Below the pieces are notes generated by a model, which saw nothing but the letters and a program-made list of their open reading frames with translations, ran no database searches and was not told the origin of the DNA. The translations under genes were made by a program, and so were the position numbers. Of a stretch of DNA of 64,000 bases, positions 33,046 to 41,552 are shown one piece after another (position 1 is the stretch's first letter; every line of letters begins with the position of its first letter). Origin of the DNA: Ramlibacter cellulosilyticus (lineage in GTDB: Bacteria; Pseudomonadota; Gammaproteobacteria; Burkholderiales; Burkholderiaceae_C); assembly GCF_014297465.1 (NCBI RefSeq), contig NZ_JACORT010000014.1:1-64000 (forward strand), given 5' to 3'.

Positions 33046-34170
33046 TTAGCGCCCTCGCCGCTGCTGCACGGCGCGTGATAGCACGTCGAGCACTTCGAGC
33101 GATTCGCCCCAGCCGATGCACGCGTCCGTAATGCTTTTACCGTACTCCAGCGCCTGCGGATCGTCCTTGCCCGGCGTGAACTTCTGCGCACCGCCGCTCA
33201 AGTGGCTTTCGATCATCACGCCGAAGATGTTGCGCGAACCGGACGCGATCTGTGCTGCGATGTCCTTCGCGACGGTCAACTGGCGCTCGTGCTGCTTGCT
33301 GCTGTTGGCGTGGCTGCAGTCCACCATCAGCACCGGGGGCAGCTTCGCCGCTTCCAGTTCGCGGCACGCAGCGGTGACGCTGGCCGCGTCGTAGTTCGGC
33401 GCCTTGCCGCCGCGCAGGATCACGTGGCAGTCGCGGTTGCCGTTCGTTTGCACGATCGCCACCTGGCCGTTCTTGTGCACCGAGAGGAAGTGGTGGCCGC
33501 GCGCCGCGGCCTGGATGGCGTCGGTCGCGATCTTGATGTTGCCGTCGGTGCCGTTCTTGAAGCCGATGGGCGCCGACAGGCCCGAGGCCAGCTCGCGGTG
33601 CACCTGGCTCTCCGTCGTGCGCGCACCGATCGCGCCCCAGGAGATCAGGTCGCCGATGTACTGCGGCGAGATCACGTCGAGGAACTCGCTGCCGGCGGGC
33701 AGGCCCAGGCGGTTGATCTCGATGAGGAGCTGGCGCGCGATGCGCAGGCCCTCGTCGATGCGGTAGCTCTCGTCGAGGTAGGGATCGTTGATCAGCCCCT
33801 TCCAGCCCACGGTGGTGCGCGGCTTCTCGAAGTAGACGCGCATCACCACCTCCAGCGTGTCCGCGTACCGCGTGCGCGCCTCCTTCAGCTTGCGCGCGTA
33901 GTCCAGTGCCGCCCCCGGGTCGTGGATCGAGCACGGCCCCATCACCACCACCAGCCGGTCGTCCGTGCCGGCCATGATGTCGTGGATCCGGCGGCGGGTG
34001 CCGCTGATCAGGGCTTCGACCGGCGTGCCGCGGATCGGGAAGAACCGGATCAGGTGTTCGGGGGGAGGAAGCACGGTGATGTCCTTGATGCGCTGGTCGT
34101 CGGTCTGGCTGGTCTTGTCGACGGGATGCGCATACCAGGCGTCGGTGGCGGCGGTGGCTTTCGGGCTCAT
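33046..34170 (-). CDS. aroG: 3-deoxy-7-phosphoheptulonate (DAHP) synthase, class I
   Basis: A 374-residue DAHP synthase condensing phosphoenolpyruvate and erythrose 4-phosphate, the entry step to aromatic amino acids. Class I motifs: VVMGPCSIHDPGAALDYA (metal Cys), MRVYFEKPRTTVGWKGLIND, GARTTESQVHRELASGLSA, GFKNGTDGNI and MVDCSHANSSKQ. It has an N-terminal extension of about 35 residues typical of allosterically inhibited AroF/G/H forms; which amino acid inhibits cannot be read. Upstream lies a Phe/Tyr/Trp-rich leader peptide and a terminator, so transcription is probably attenuated. Confidence 0.94.
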   Translation of the reverse strand: MSPKATAATDAWYAHPVDKTSQTDDQRIKDITVLPPPEHLIRFFPIRGTPVEALISGTRRRIHDIMAGTDDRLVVVMGPCSIHDPGAALDYARKLKEARTRYADTLEVVMRVYFEKPRTTVGWKGLINDPYLDESYRIDEGLRIARQLLIEINRLGLPAGSEFLDVISPQYIGDLISWGAIGARTTESQVHRELASGLSAPIGFKNGTDGNIKIATDAIQAAARGHHFLSVHKNGQVAIVQTNGNRDCHVILRGGKAPNYDAASVTAACRELEAAKLPPVLMVDCSHANSSKQHERQLTVAKDIAAQIASGSRNIFGVMIESHLSGGAQKFTPGKDDPQALEYGKSITDACIGWGESLEVLDVLSRAVQQRRGR

Positions 34171-34206
34171 GACGTGCTTTCGGGGAGGGTGGTTTTTCGC
34201 GGGCCC

Positions 34207-34237
34207 AAGAAAAAACCGCCGGGGGTGCCGGCGGTTT
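34207..34237 (-). terminator. Attenuator terminator upstream of DAHP synthase
   Basis: On the minus strand AAACCGCCGG and CCGGCGGTTT (34228-34237 and 34213-34222) form a perfect 10-bp stem with a 5-base loop, followed by a run of T (34207-34215). It ends about 37 bases before the DAHP synthase start. The 3' arm CCCCCGGCGG is duplicated inside the leader-peptide gene (34289-34298), allowing a competing antiterminator. Confidence 0.85.
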
Positions 34238-34263
34238 GTTCGAGGTTCTTTGCGTCTTCGTTC

Positions 34264-34347
34264 TTACGGGTACGCTCGGATCTCTCTTCCGCCGGGGGCG
34301 CTGGAGAACCAAAAGTAGCCAAAAAAGAAACCGCGAACGGGACGCAT
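34264..34347 (-). CDS. Aromatic amino-acid leader peptide
   Basis: A 27-codon frame (ATG at 34345-34347, TAA at 34264-34266) reading MRPVRGFFFGYFWFSSAPGG then REIRAYP. Residues 7-14 are seven aromatics out of eight (five Phe, one Tyr, one Trp), as in leader peptides that sense charged tRNA-Phe/Tyr/Trp. It sits between a hypothetical gene and the terminator at 34207-34237 ahead of DAHP synthase. Ribosome stalling at the Phe run would free CCGGCGG in codons 18-20 to pair with the terminator's 5' arm. No strong Shine-Dalgarno is visible. Confidence 0.85.
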   Translation of the reverse strand: MRPVRGFFFGYFWFSSAPGGREIRAYP

Positions 34348-34406
34348 GGATTCAATGTAGCACAAGCTGCTGACACGGCCCGCAACGGGGCCTTCGGCGC
34401 GTGGCT

Positions 34407-34961
34407 TCAGCGCCGCAGCTTCTGCCACCACTGGAGCGCGCGCTCCTTCTGCGGCTCGGTGAGCGCGCCGAAGTCGGAGCCGGCGGCTTCCTCGCGCGCG
34501 AGCCACTGCTCGTGGACGTCCACCAGCAGCGTGCCCTCGCCCAGCGTGCGCCAGGCGACGAGGGTGAATTCCTCCGGCGTCACGTGCAGTTCGCCGCTGC
34601 CCCAGGGGTCCACGTCCAGCAGCCACTGGCCGATCAGCACGCGGAAGTTGTTCAGCGCCTGCAGGTAGCCCGCGTATTCGTAGAGGCCGCGCCAGTCCAG
34701 GCCGAGGTTCACCACCAGCGTGCGGTGGTCGCGCAGGACGTTGAGCATGTCCATGAGCAGCGGGGCGGCGTACTCGCGTCGGCGGTCCAGCCGCAGCCCC
34801 GCCGCGACGCCTTCGGCCTGCAACGCGAGATGCTGCATGTCCTCCGAAAGCTGCCGGCTGTCCTCGTCCGCCAGCTCGCTGCGCAGCAGGTTGCTCAGTT
34901 CGCCGAACGACAGGCTCGGGACATGGGCGGAGAGGCGCGATGTGGGCGGCAGGGTTTCCAT
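34407..34961 (-). CDS. Conserved hypothetical protein
   Basis: A 184-residue soluble, largely helical protein. I recognise no family. Visible segments: SLSFGELSNLLRSELADEDS near the N-terminus, YAAPLLMDMLNVLRDHRTLV, GYLQALNNFRVLIGQWLLDV and a C-terminal EPQKERALQWWQKLRR. It has no signal peptide. It lies immediately upstream of the DAHP synthase leader on the same strand; a 59-bp gap separates its stop from the leader ATG, so the leader may have its own promoter or be read from this gene. Confidence 0.7.
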   Translation of the reverse strand: METLPPTSRLSAHVPSLSFGELSNLLRSELADEDSRQLSEDMQHLALQAEGVAAGLRLDRRREYAAPLLMDMLNVLRDHRTLVVNLGLDWRGLYEYAGYLQALNNFRVLIGQWLLDVDPWGSGELHVTPEEFTLVAWRTLGEGTLLVDVHEQWLAREEAAGSDFGALTEPQKERALQWWQKLRR

Positions 34962-35021
34962 ACGGAAATGGGCTTAAGGGGCTGGAGTATCCCGCACCCG
35001 CGAAACGCTGCAATGGGATTG

Positions 35022-35041
35022 GTCCTACGTTCATGTAGGAC
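35022..35041. repeat. Perfect short hairpin GTCCTAC-N6-GTAGGAC
   Basis: A 7-bp perfect stem with loop GTTCAT in the 198-bp gap (34962-35159) between tldD and the hypothetical gene, both on the minus strand. The GTCCTAC/GTAGGAC arms resemble short dispersed hairpins in Burkholderiales. The rest of the gap is GC-rich, with CGCCCTGCGGCGCCTGGCAGGGC forming another weak hairpin (about 35057-35079); no gene is seen. Confidence 0.5.
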
Positions 35042-35159
35042 GCGTCCGTGCGTCCGCCCTGCGGCGCCTGGCAGGGCGCAGGCGGCAGCCGCCGCCTACT
35101 TCCTCACGCGCTGGGCGTCAGGCCGTACCGCCGAAGTCGCAGCAAGGTCGCCGTCACCG

Positions 35160-36620
35160 TCAGGCGGTGCCGCCGACGGTGAGTCCGTCGATGCGCAGCG
35201 TCGGCTGGCCCACGCCGACCGGCACGCTCTGGCCCTCCTTGCCGCAGGTGCCCACGCCCGTGTCCAGCTTCATGTCGTTGCCGATCATGGTGACGCGCGT
35301 GAGCGCGTCGGGGCCGTTGCCGACGATGGTCGCGCCCTTCACCGGGTACAGGATCTTGCCCTTCTCCACCCAGTAGGCCTCGCTGGCGGAGAACACGAAC
35401 TTGCCGGAGGTGATGTCCACCTGGCCGCCGCCGAAGTTGGTGGCGTACAGGCCCTTGTCGATGCTGGCCACGATTTCCTCGGCCGGGCGGTCGCCCCCCA
35501 GCATGTAGGTGTTCGTCATGCGCGGCATCGGGATGTGCGCATAGCTCTCGCGCCGGCCGTTGCCGGTGGGCGCCACGCCCATCAGGCGGGCGTTCAGCGA
35601 GTCCTGGATGTAGCCACGGAGGATGCCGTCCTCGATCAGCACGTTGCGCTGGCTCGGGTTGCCCTCGTCGTCGACGTTGAGCGAGCCGCGGCGGTCGGCG
35701 ATGGTGCCGTCGTCCAGCACGGTCACGCCGGGCGCGGCGACGCGCTGGCCGATGCGGCCCGAGAACGCGCTCGAGCCCTTGCGGTTGAAGTCGCCTTCCA
35801 GGCCGTGGCCCACCGCCTCGTGCAGCAGGATGCCGGGCCAGCCGGGGCCGAGGACGACGGTCATCTCGCCGGCGGGCGCCGGGCGGGATTCGAGGTTGGT
35901 CATCGCGGACTTCACCGCGTCGTCCACGTAGGACTGCAGCTGCGCGTCGGTGAAGTAGGCGAGGCCGAAGCGGCCGCCGCCACCGCCGGAGCCCATCTCG
36001 CGCCGGCCGTTCTGCTCCGCGATCACCGTCACGGACAGGCGCACGAGCGGACGCACGTCGGCCGCGATCGTGCCGTCGGCACGCGCCACCAGCACCACGT
36101 CGTATTCGCTGGCGAGCCCCGCCATCACCTGCGCCACGCGCGGGTCCTTGGCGCGGGCCATCTGTTCCACGCGCTCCAGCAGCTTGACCTTGGCCGTGCT
36201 GTCGAGGGTGGCGATGGGATCCAGCCCGCCGTACAGCGAGCGGCTGCCCGCGACCTGCTGCGCGGGCACCTTGGCGCGGGCGTTCTTCGCGGCTGCGGCG
36301 ATGGAGCGCACGGTGCGCGCCGCGTCGAGCAGCGAGGCTTCGGAGATGTCGTCGGAATAGGCGAAGGCGGTCTTCTCGCCGCTGACCGCGCGCACGCCCA
36401 CGCCCTGGTCGATGCTGAAGCTGCCCGTCTTGACGATGCCTTCTTCCAGGCTCCAGCCTTCGCTGCGCGTGTACTGGAAGTAGAGGTCGGCGTCGTCGAC
36501 GCGGTGCGCCCGGATTTCCGCCAGCGCGCGCGCCAGGTGGGTTTCGTCCAGCCCGAAAGGCTCGAGCAGCAGCGCCTTGGCGGTCGCGAGGCGTTCGATC
36601 GTGGGTTCGCGGGAGATCAT
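35160..36620 (-). CDS. tldD: Metalloprotease TldD
   Basis: A 486-residue TldD, one half of the TldD/TldE(PmbA) zinc protease that degrades unfolded peptides and processes some modified peptides. The zinc motif HEAVGHGLEGD (HExxxH) is present, with DDGTIADRRGSLNVDDEGNP and GVGTCGKEGQSVPVGVGQPT near the C-terminus, the latter containing a conserved Cys. Length is as in E. coli (481). The partner pmbA is not in the window. It follows the signalling fusion gene at 36666 by 45 bases on the same strand. Confidence 0.95.
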   Translation of the reverse strand: MISREPTIERLATAKALLLEPFGLDETHLARALAEIRAHRVDDADLYFQYTRSEGWSLEEGIVKTGSFSIDQGVGVRAVSGEKTAFAYSDDISEASLLDAARTVRSIAAAAKNARAKVPAQQVAGSRSLYGGLDPIATLDSTAKVKLLERVEQMARAKDPRVAQVMAGLASEYDVVLVARADGTIAADVRPLVRLSVTVIAEQNGRREMGSGGGGGRFGLAYFTDAQLQSYVDDAVKSAMTNLESRPAPAGEMTVVLGPGWPGILLHEAVGHGLEGDFNRKGSSAFSGRIGQRVAAPGVTVLDDGTIADRRGSLNVDDEGNPSQRNVLIEDGILRGYIQDSLNARLMGVAPTGNGRRESYAHIPMPRMTNTYMLGGDRPAEEIVASIDKGLYATNFGGGQVDITSGKFVFSASEAYWVEKGKILYPVKGATIVGNGPDALTRVTMIGNDMKLDTGVGTCGKEGQSVPVGVGQPTLRIDGLTVGGTA

Positions 36621-36665
36621 CGGCCCATTGTAGGGGCCGGGTCTTGCCCCCGTGGCACGACAGGA

Positions 36666-38726
36666 TCAGCCGGAGAAGGTCCTCAGCAGTTCGGGCCGGC
36701 CCAGGTCGTCCAGCAGCGCCTGCGCGTCGCGATAGCGATCCCCCGGGGCCTTGGCGAGCAGGCGGTCCATGATGGGCTGCAGCGCCCCGAGGTCCGGCGG
36801 CAGCGGCGGCGGCGGCGCCGTGAGGTGGCGCGCCAGCAGCAGGTCCAGGGTCTCGCCCGTGAAGGGACGCTGGCCCGTCAGCATCTCGTGGAACATCACG
36901 CCCAGGCTGTACAGGTCGCTCGCGGGCGTCACCGCGCCCCCGCGCGCCTGTTCCGGGCTCAGGTAGTAGGGCGTGCCCACCACTTCGCCGTGGCGCGTCT
37001 CGGCGAGGCCCAGCGACGTGTCCTGGTGCAGCGCCTTGGCGACGCCGAAGTCCGCCAGGGCCACGGTCCCGTCCCGGCGCAGCATCACGTTCTCCGGCTT
37101 CAGGTCGCGATGGATGATCCCCTGCGCATGCACCACCTGCAGCGCCTCGGCCACCTGGCGCACGACGTCGACGACACGCTCCGTCATCATGCCCGCGCGC
37201 AGCTCGCCGCGCAGGTCGCCGCGCTCGAAGTACTCCATCGCGATGTACGCGTGGTCGTCGGAGAAGCCCTGGTCGTAGATGCGCGTGACGTGCGGCACCT
37301 GCAGGCGCGACAGCAGCGCGTATTCCTGGATGAAGCGCGCGAGGCTCGCGCCCTCGGTGGTCGCCGAGGCCTGCAGCACCTTCAGCACCACCGGCAGGCG
37401 GTCCGCCTCGCGCTCGGCGAGGAACACCTCGGTGGTGTGGCCGGACGCGATCTTGCGCACGAGGCGGAAACCCTTCAGCCGCGGCGGCTCCTCGCCGGGG
37501 CCGAACTGGTGGTCCTTCATCGTGGAGAGCTTGTTGCGCAGCGCCCCCTTCACCGCGCGGGCGGTGATCTCGGAGTTGACCTCCACCGCTTGGCGCACGT
37601 CCTCGGCGCTCACGGCCAGGCCGTCGGCTTCCGGCACGCCGCCCGCTTCCAGCCCCAAGACTTCGGCGATGTCCAGCCACGCATGGCGGCCGCGCACTTC
37701 CACCGAGGTCCTGCCGCCGGTCTCCACGCCGCTGCCGGCACGCGCCAGCACCGCGTCGCTGGCGACCACGGTCCAACCGAGCTCCTTGCTCGCGCCCTGC
37801 AGGCGCGCCGCCGTGTTCACGGTGTCGCCGATCGGCGTCGTCTCTTTCGCCGGCCCCGTGCCGAGCTGGCACACGGTGACGCCGCCGGCATGCAGGCTCA
37901 CGCCGATGGCGAACTCCGGCAGTCCGCGGTCGGCGAAGCGCTGCTGCAGCCAGCCGCGGAAATCGTGCGCCGCCACGGCGAGCGCCAGGGCCGCCGCCAC
38001 GGCACGCCGCGCGCCGACGCCCGCGCCGCCCTCGTCGGTGAAGACCGCCATGAGGCCGTCGCCCATGAACTTCAGGTGCTGCCCGCCCTGGCGCAGCACG
38101 GGCACGGAGGTGCGCTCGAAGTACTGCGTGAGCAGCTGCGCGACCTCGTTCGAGTCGAGCTTCTCGGCGATCGAGGTGAAGCCGCGGATGTCGGAGAAGA
38201 GCACGGTGGCCTCGACGTCCTGCTGCGGCTGCGCGCCCGCGGGCGGCTGCGCGAGCAGCGGCACGTCCTGCGGGCGGCCGCCCAGGCTCGCCAGGAAGGC
38301 GTGGCGCAGGTCCTCCTCCCGCGCCTGCACGGCGGAGCGGATGCTGTCCTCGATGCGCCCGCGCTTCTTCAGCAGCGCCCCGAGCGCTTCCAGCAGCTCG
38401 TCCCGCGTGAAGGGCTTGGCGAGGTAGTCGTCGGCGCCGGACTTCATGCCGCGCCGCATGCTGGCGCGGTCGTCCAGCGCAGTCAGCATCAGCACCACCG
38501 TGGTGGCGAGCGCGGGGTCGGTCCGCAGGGCCTCGACGAGCGCGAAGCCGTCGAGGCCGGGCATGTTGATGTCGCTGATCACGACGTCCGGGCGCAGGCT
38601 GCGCGCGGCGGCCAGCCCCTCGCTCCCGTTCACGGCGACGGAGACGGCGTAACCCTCCAGCTTCAGCAGGCGGGCGAGGTTGTTGCGGATGGCGGCGTCG
38701 TCCTCGACGACCAGGACGGTGGTCAT
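36666..38726 (-). CDS. Response regulator - class III adenylate cyclase - Ser/Thr kinase fusion
   Basis: A 686-residue three-domain signalling protein. Residues 1-120: receiver with acidic pocket D9/D10, phosphoacceptor D52 (SDINMPG), T82 and K104. About 160-335: class III nucleotidyl cyclase with metal Asp169 (LFSDIRGFTS) and Asp213 (MGDG), adenine-type K209 and T287, and transition-state N294/R298 (VNTAAR). About 400-680: Hanks-type kinase with K429, HRDLKPEN (D521, N526), DFG (D539) and SPEQA; its glycine loop is degenerate (ASGHTTEV). All key residues for cyclase and kinase are otherwise kept. Its ATG overlaps the stop of the dehydrogenase gene by 4 bases. Confidence 0.9.
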   Translation of the reverse strand: MTTVLVVEDDAAIRNNLARLLKLEGYAVSVAVNGSEGLAAARSLRPDVVISDINMPGLDGFALVEALRTDPALATTVVLMLTALDDRASMRRGMKSGADDYLAKPFTRDELLEALGALLKKRGRIEDSIRSAVQAREEDLRHAFLASLGGRPQDVPLLAQPPAGAQPQQDVEATVLFSDIRGFTSIAEKLDSNEVAQLLTQYFERTSVPVLRQGGQHLKFMGDGLMAVFTDEGGAGVGARRAVAAALALAVAAHDFRGWLQQRFADRGLPEFAIGVSLHAGGVTVCQLGTGPAKETTPIGDTVNTAARLQGASKELGWTVVASDAVLARAGSGVETGGRTSVEVRGRHAWLDIAEVLGLEAGGVPEADGLAVSAEDVRQAVEVNSEITARAVKGALRNKLSTMKDHQFGPGEEPPRLKGFRLVRKIASGHTTEVFLAEREADRLPVVLKVLQASATTEGASLARFIQEYALLSRLQVPHVTRIYDQGFSDDHAYIAMEYFERGDLRGELRAGMMTERVVDVVRQVAEALQVVHAQGIIHRDLKPENVMLRRDGTVALADFGVAKALHQDTSLGLAETRHGEVVGTPYYLSPEQARGGAVTPASDLYSLGVMFHEMLTGQRPFTGETLDLLLARHLTAPPPPLPPDLGALQPIMDRLLAKAPGDRYRDAQALLDDLGRPELLRTFSG

Positions 38727-39643
38727 GATGTCCTCGCGAGTTCCAGCAGCACGGCGTCGTCGAGGCCGGCGCGCCCTTCGGCCACCGCGCGGGCGAAGGC
38801 CTGGTGGGCCAGCGCGCCGAGCGCGGCATCGAAACCGGCCGCGCGCGCCGCCTCCAGCGCGAGCCGCGTGTCCTTGTGCAGCAGCGTGACGTGGGCTCGC
38901 GGCGCATAGTCGCCGGCCAGCGCGCGCCGCATGCGGTCGGAACCGATCCAGCTCTGGCCGCTGGACTGCTCGATGACGTCCAGCGTGCGCGCCGCGTCCA
39001 GGCCGAGGCGCTCCGCCAGGGCGACGGCTTCCGCGGCACCGGCGAGGTTGATCGCCGCGAGCAGGTTGTTGACCAGCTTGGTCCGCGCGCCGTCGCCGGG
39101 ACGCATCCCCACCCGGAACAGCTTGCTGCTCAGGTCCCGCAGCAGCGGGAGGTGCGCGTCGAACACCGCGTCCTCGCAGGCCACCATGAGGCTCATGGTG
39201 CCTTCGCGCGCGCGTTCCGGGCCACCCGACATCGGCGCGTCGATGGGCGCCAGCCCGCCGGCCTGCAGGCGGGCGGCCAGTTGCTCGACGTCGCCCGGGC
39301 CCAGGGTGGGGCACAGCAGCACGGCGCGTCCGGGCGCGAGCGAAGCCGCCGCGCCATCGGGCCCGAACAGCACCTGCTCCGACTCGGCGGCATCCACCAC
39401 GCACACGACCAGCACGTCGGCACCGGCAGCGGCCGCCGCGGGATGCGGCGCGGCGGAGGCGCCGAGCTGCACGAGGGCTTCGACGCGGGAAGGAACGAGG
39501 TCGCAGGCCTGCACGCGCCAGCCGCGCGCAAGCAGGCGGCGGGCCATGCCGCCGCCCATGTTGCCGACGCCGACGATGCCTGCCGTCCCGACGATGCTTG
39601 TGTCCGCCCCTTGCGGCGCGGCCCTTCCGAGTCCACCATCCAT
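38723..39643 (-). CDS. 3-hydroxyisobutyrate dehydrogenase-family NAD(P)-dependent oxidoreductase
   Basis: A 306-residue beta-hydroxyacid dehydrogenase. The Rossmann motif is GIVGVGNMGGGMARRL at about residues 22-37, the substrate motif DAPMSGGPERAREGTMSLMV and the catalytic Lys lies in RTKLVNNLLAAINLAG. The ATG at 39643 gives about 18 extra residues before the fold; a GTG around residue 18 is an alternative. The stop overlaps the fusion-kinase start (ATGA), so the two are co-translated, although the functional link is unclear. Substrate may be a short 3-hydroxyacid, tartronate semialdehyde or similar. Confidence 0.88.
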   Translation of the reverse strand: MDGGLGRAAPQGADTSIVGTAGIVGVGNMGGGMARRLLARGWRVQACDLVPSRVEALVQLGASAAPHPAAAAAGADVLVVCVVDAAESEQVLFGPDGAAASLAPGRAVLLCPTLGPGDVEQLAARLQAGGLAPIDAPMSGGPERAREGTMSLMVACEDAVFDAHLPLLRDLSSKLFRVGMRPGDGARTKLVNNLLAAINLAGAAEAVALAERLGLDAARTLDVIEQSSGQSWIGSDRMRRALAGDYAPRAHVTLLHKDTRLALEAARAAGFDAALGALAHQAFARAVAEGRAGLDDAVLLELARTS

Positions 39644-39776
39644 CGGCCGCGATTATGGTGGCCTCCGGCCGGGCTGCACCCGGGCATCCCCCATTGAGCA
39701 GACGGAGTGTGCGAAACGACCATCCATACTTCAGGCCGGGAACAGAGTGACCTGGCACACGAGAGGGGGAGACGTG

Positions 39777-41552
39777 ATGCAGACCGGCGGGGTGAAGCCG
39801 CCCCGGGAAGAAGTCCAGCAGCGGCTGCTGGAACTGCTGGCCGAACAGAGCCGGCGCGTGCCGATCGCGGTGGGCTGCCTGCTGGTGGTCGTCGCGCTCA
39901 TGGCGGGCCAGCGCATGCCGGCGTGGATCCCTTCCATCTGGCTGGTGGCGGCGATCGCGGTGCTGCTGGTGCGGCGCGACTGGCTGGGCAAGCTGCCGTC
40001 CCAGGTGGAGGTCCCCACGCGCGACCGTGTCCGCACCGCCATCGCGCTGAGCTTCACCAACGGCTGCGTGCACGGGCTGATGCTCGCGGCCTTTCCCGTC
40101 CTGCCCGATGCGGAGCGCTCCTTCGTCACGCTGCTGGTGCTCGGCCTGTGCACGGGTGCCGTGGGGACCACCGCGGGGCACCGGCGCATCTACCTCGCGT
40201 ACCTGCTGCCGGCGGCAGGCTCGCTGCCCATCTGGTGGCTGATCAATCCCGGGGGTCCGACCGCGGGCTGGACGGAGCTGTCGCTGTCCGTCCTGAGCGC
40301 GCTGTACCTGTGGCTGCTGGTCGGCGTGGCCGACAACGCATGGCGCAACTTCAGCGAGTCGGTGCAGATCCGGTTCCAGGACCGCGAGATGGCCGTGCAG
40401 CTGCGCGAGGCCCTCGCCCAGGCGCAGCAGGCCAACCAGGCCAAGACGCGCTTCCTGGCCGCGGCGAGCCACGACCTGCGGCAGCCGCTGCACACCATCG
40501 GCCTGCTCGTGGCCGCCCTCTCGCTGCGGCCCATCGAAGGCCGTGACCGCGAGGTGGTGGACCTCCTCAGCCAGGTGACGGTCGCCCTGTCCGAACAGCT
40601 CGACCAGCTGCTGGACATCTCCAAGCTCGACGCCGGCGTGGTGGAGCCGGACAGGAAGATCGTCGACCTCGGCGAGATGCTGCGCATGCACCACGCCGAG
40701 ATGCGCGCGGCGATCGAGGAGAAAGGCCTGCGCGCCGTGCTCGATGCGCCCACCGGCGTGCGCTGCTGGACCGACCCGGCCCTCGTGCTGCGCGTGCTGC
40801 GCAACCTGACCGAGAACGCCATCAAGTTCACGCAGGAGGGCCACATCGCGCTGCGCCTGCGCATCGAGGACGGCGTGGGCGTCGTCACCGTGGAGGACAC
40901 CGGCCGCGGCATCCCGCCGGAAGAACAGGTGATGGTCTTCGAGGAGTTCTACCAGGTCGACAACCCGGAGCGCGATCGCGCCAAGGGCCTGGGCCTCGGC
41001 CTGTCCATCGTGCGGCGCCTGTGCACGCTGCTCGGCATCGCGCTGGAGCTGCGCTCGGTGGAAGGACAGGGCACGTCCATGGTGCTGAAGGTTCCGCTGG
41101 AAACGCTGGGCGCGCTGGCACCCGTGCCCGCACAAGGCGCCGGCAAGCAGGACTTCGCGGGCCTGACGGTGCTGGTGATCGACGACGAGCGTTCCGTGCG
41201 CATGGGCATGCGCGTCCTGCTGGAGGAGCTGGGTTGCCGCTTCATCGAGGCCTGCACCATCGAGGAAGCCACGCGCGAGGCGACGCGCACCCGGCCGGAC
41301 GTGATCCTGGCCGACATGCGCCTGCGCAACGGCGACACGGGCATCGCGGCCATCCACAGCATCGTGGCGGCGGTGGGGAGCACGCCCGCGGTCCTGATCA
41401 GCGGCGACACCGCGGCGGACCGGCTGCAGGAAGCCAACCGCGCCGGCATCAAGCTGCTGCACAAGCCCGTCAGCCTGCCCATCCTGCAGGCGGAACTGGG
41501 GCGCATCCTGAACGAGAAGGGACCGCGCCATGAGCCCGCCGCCCGCTCCTGA
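39777..41552 (+). CDS. Membrane hybrid histidine kinase with C-terminal receiver (HK1)
   Basis: A 591-residue sensor. Residues 28-185 form five or six transmembrane helices with no large periplasmic loop. HisKA follows with the phospho-acceptor His232 in AAASHDLRQPLHT, then HATPase with NLTENAIKF (N box), DTGRGIP and GLGLGLSIV (G boxes). The C-terminal receiver (about 465-580) has VLVIDDERS, DVILADMRL and LLHKPV. Start is the ATG at 39777 behind GAGAGGGGGA; a GTG directly before it is also possible. It overlaps the giant oxidoreductase gene by 23 bp, suggesting one transcript. Confidence 0.9.
   Translation: MQTGGVKPPREEVQQRLLELLAEQSRRVPIAVGCLLVVVALMAGQRMPAWIPSIWLVAAIAVLLVRRDWLGKLPSQVEVPTRDRVRTAIALSFTNGCVHGLMLAAFPVLPDAERSFVTLLVLGLCTGAVGTTAGHRRIYLAYLLPAAGSLPIWWLINPGGPTAGWTELSLSVLSALYLWLLVGVADNAWRNFSESVQIRFQDREMAVQLREALAQAQQANQAKTRFLAAASHDLRQPLHTIGLLVAALSLRPIEGRDREVVDLLSQVTVALSEQLDQLLDISKLDAGVVEPDRKIVDLGEMLRMHHAEMRAAIEEKGLRAVLDAPTGVRCWTDPALVLRVLRNLTENAIKFTQEGHIALRLRIEDGVGVVTVEDTGRGIPPEEQVMVFEEFYQVDNPERDRAKGLGLGLSIVRRLCTLLGIALELRSVEGQGTSMVLKVPLETLGALAPVPAQGAGKQDFAGLTVLVIDDERSVRMGMRVLLEELGCRFIEACTIEEATREATRTRPDVILADMRLRNGDTGIAAIHSIVAAVGSTPAVLISGDTAADRLQEANRAGIKLLHKPVSLPILQAELGRILNEKGPRHEPAARS

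Noticed and set aside
34401-38909. A 1,502-codon plus-strand open frame
   Set aside because: It lies opposite the hypothetical gene, tldD and the REC-cyclase-kinase gene, all with clear motifs. Composition (Arg/Ala/His/Val-rich, no motifs) is typical of antisense frames in GC-rich DNA.
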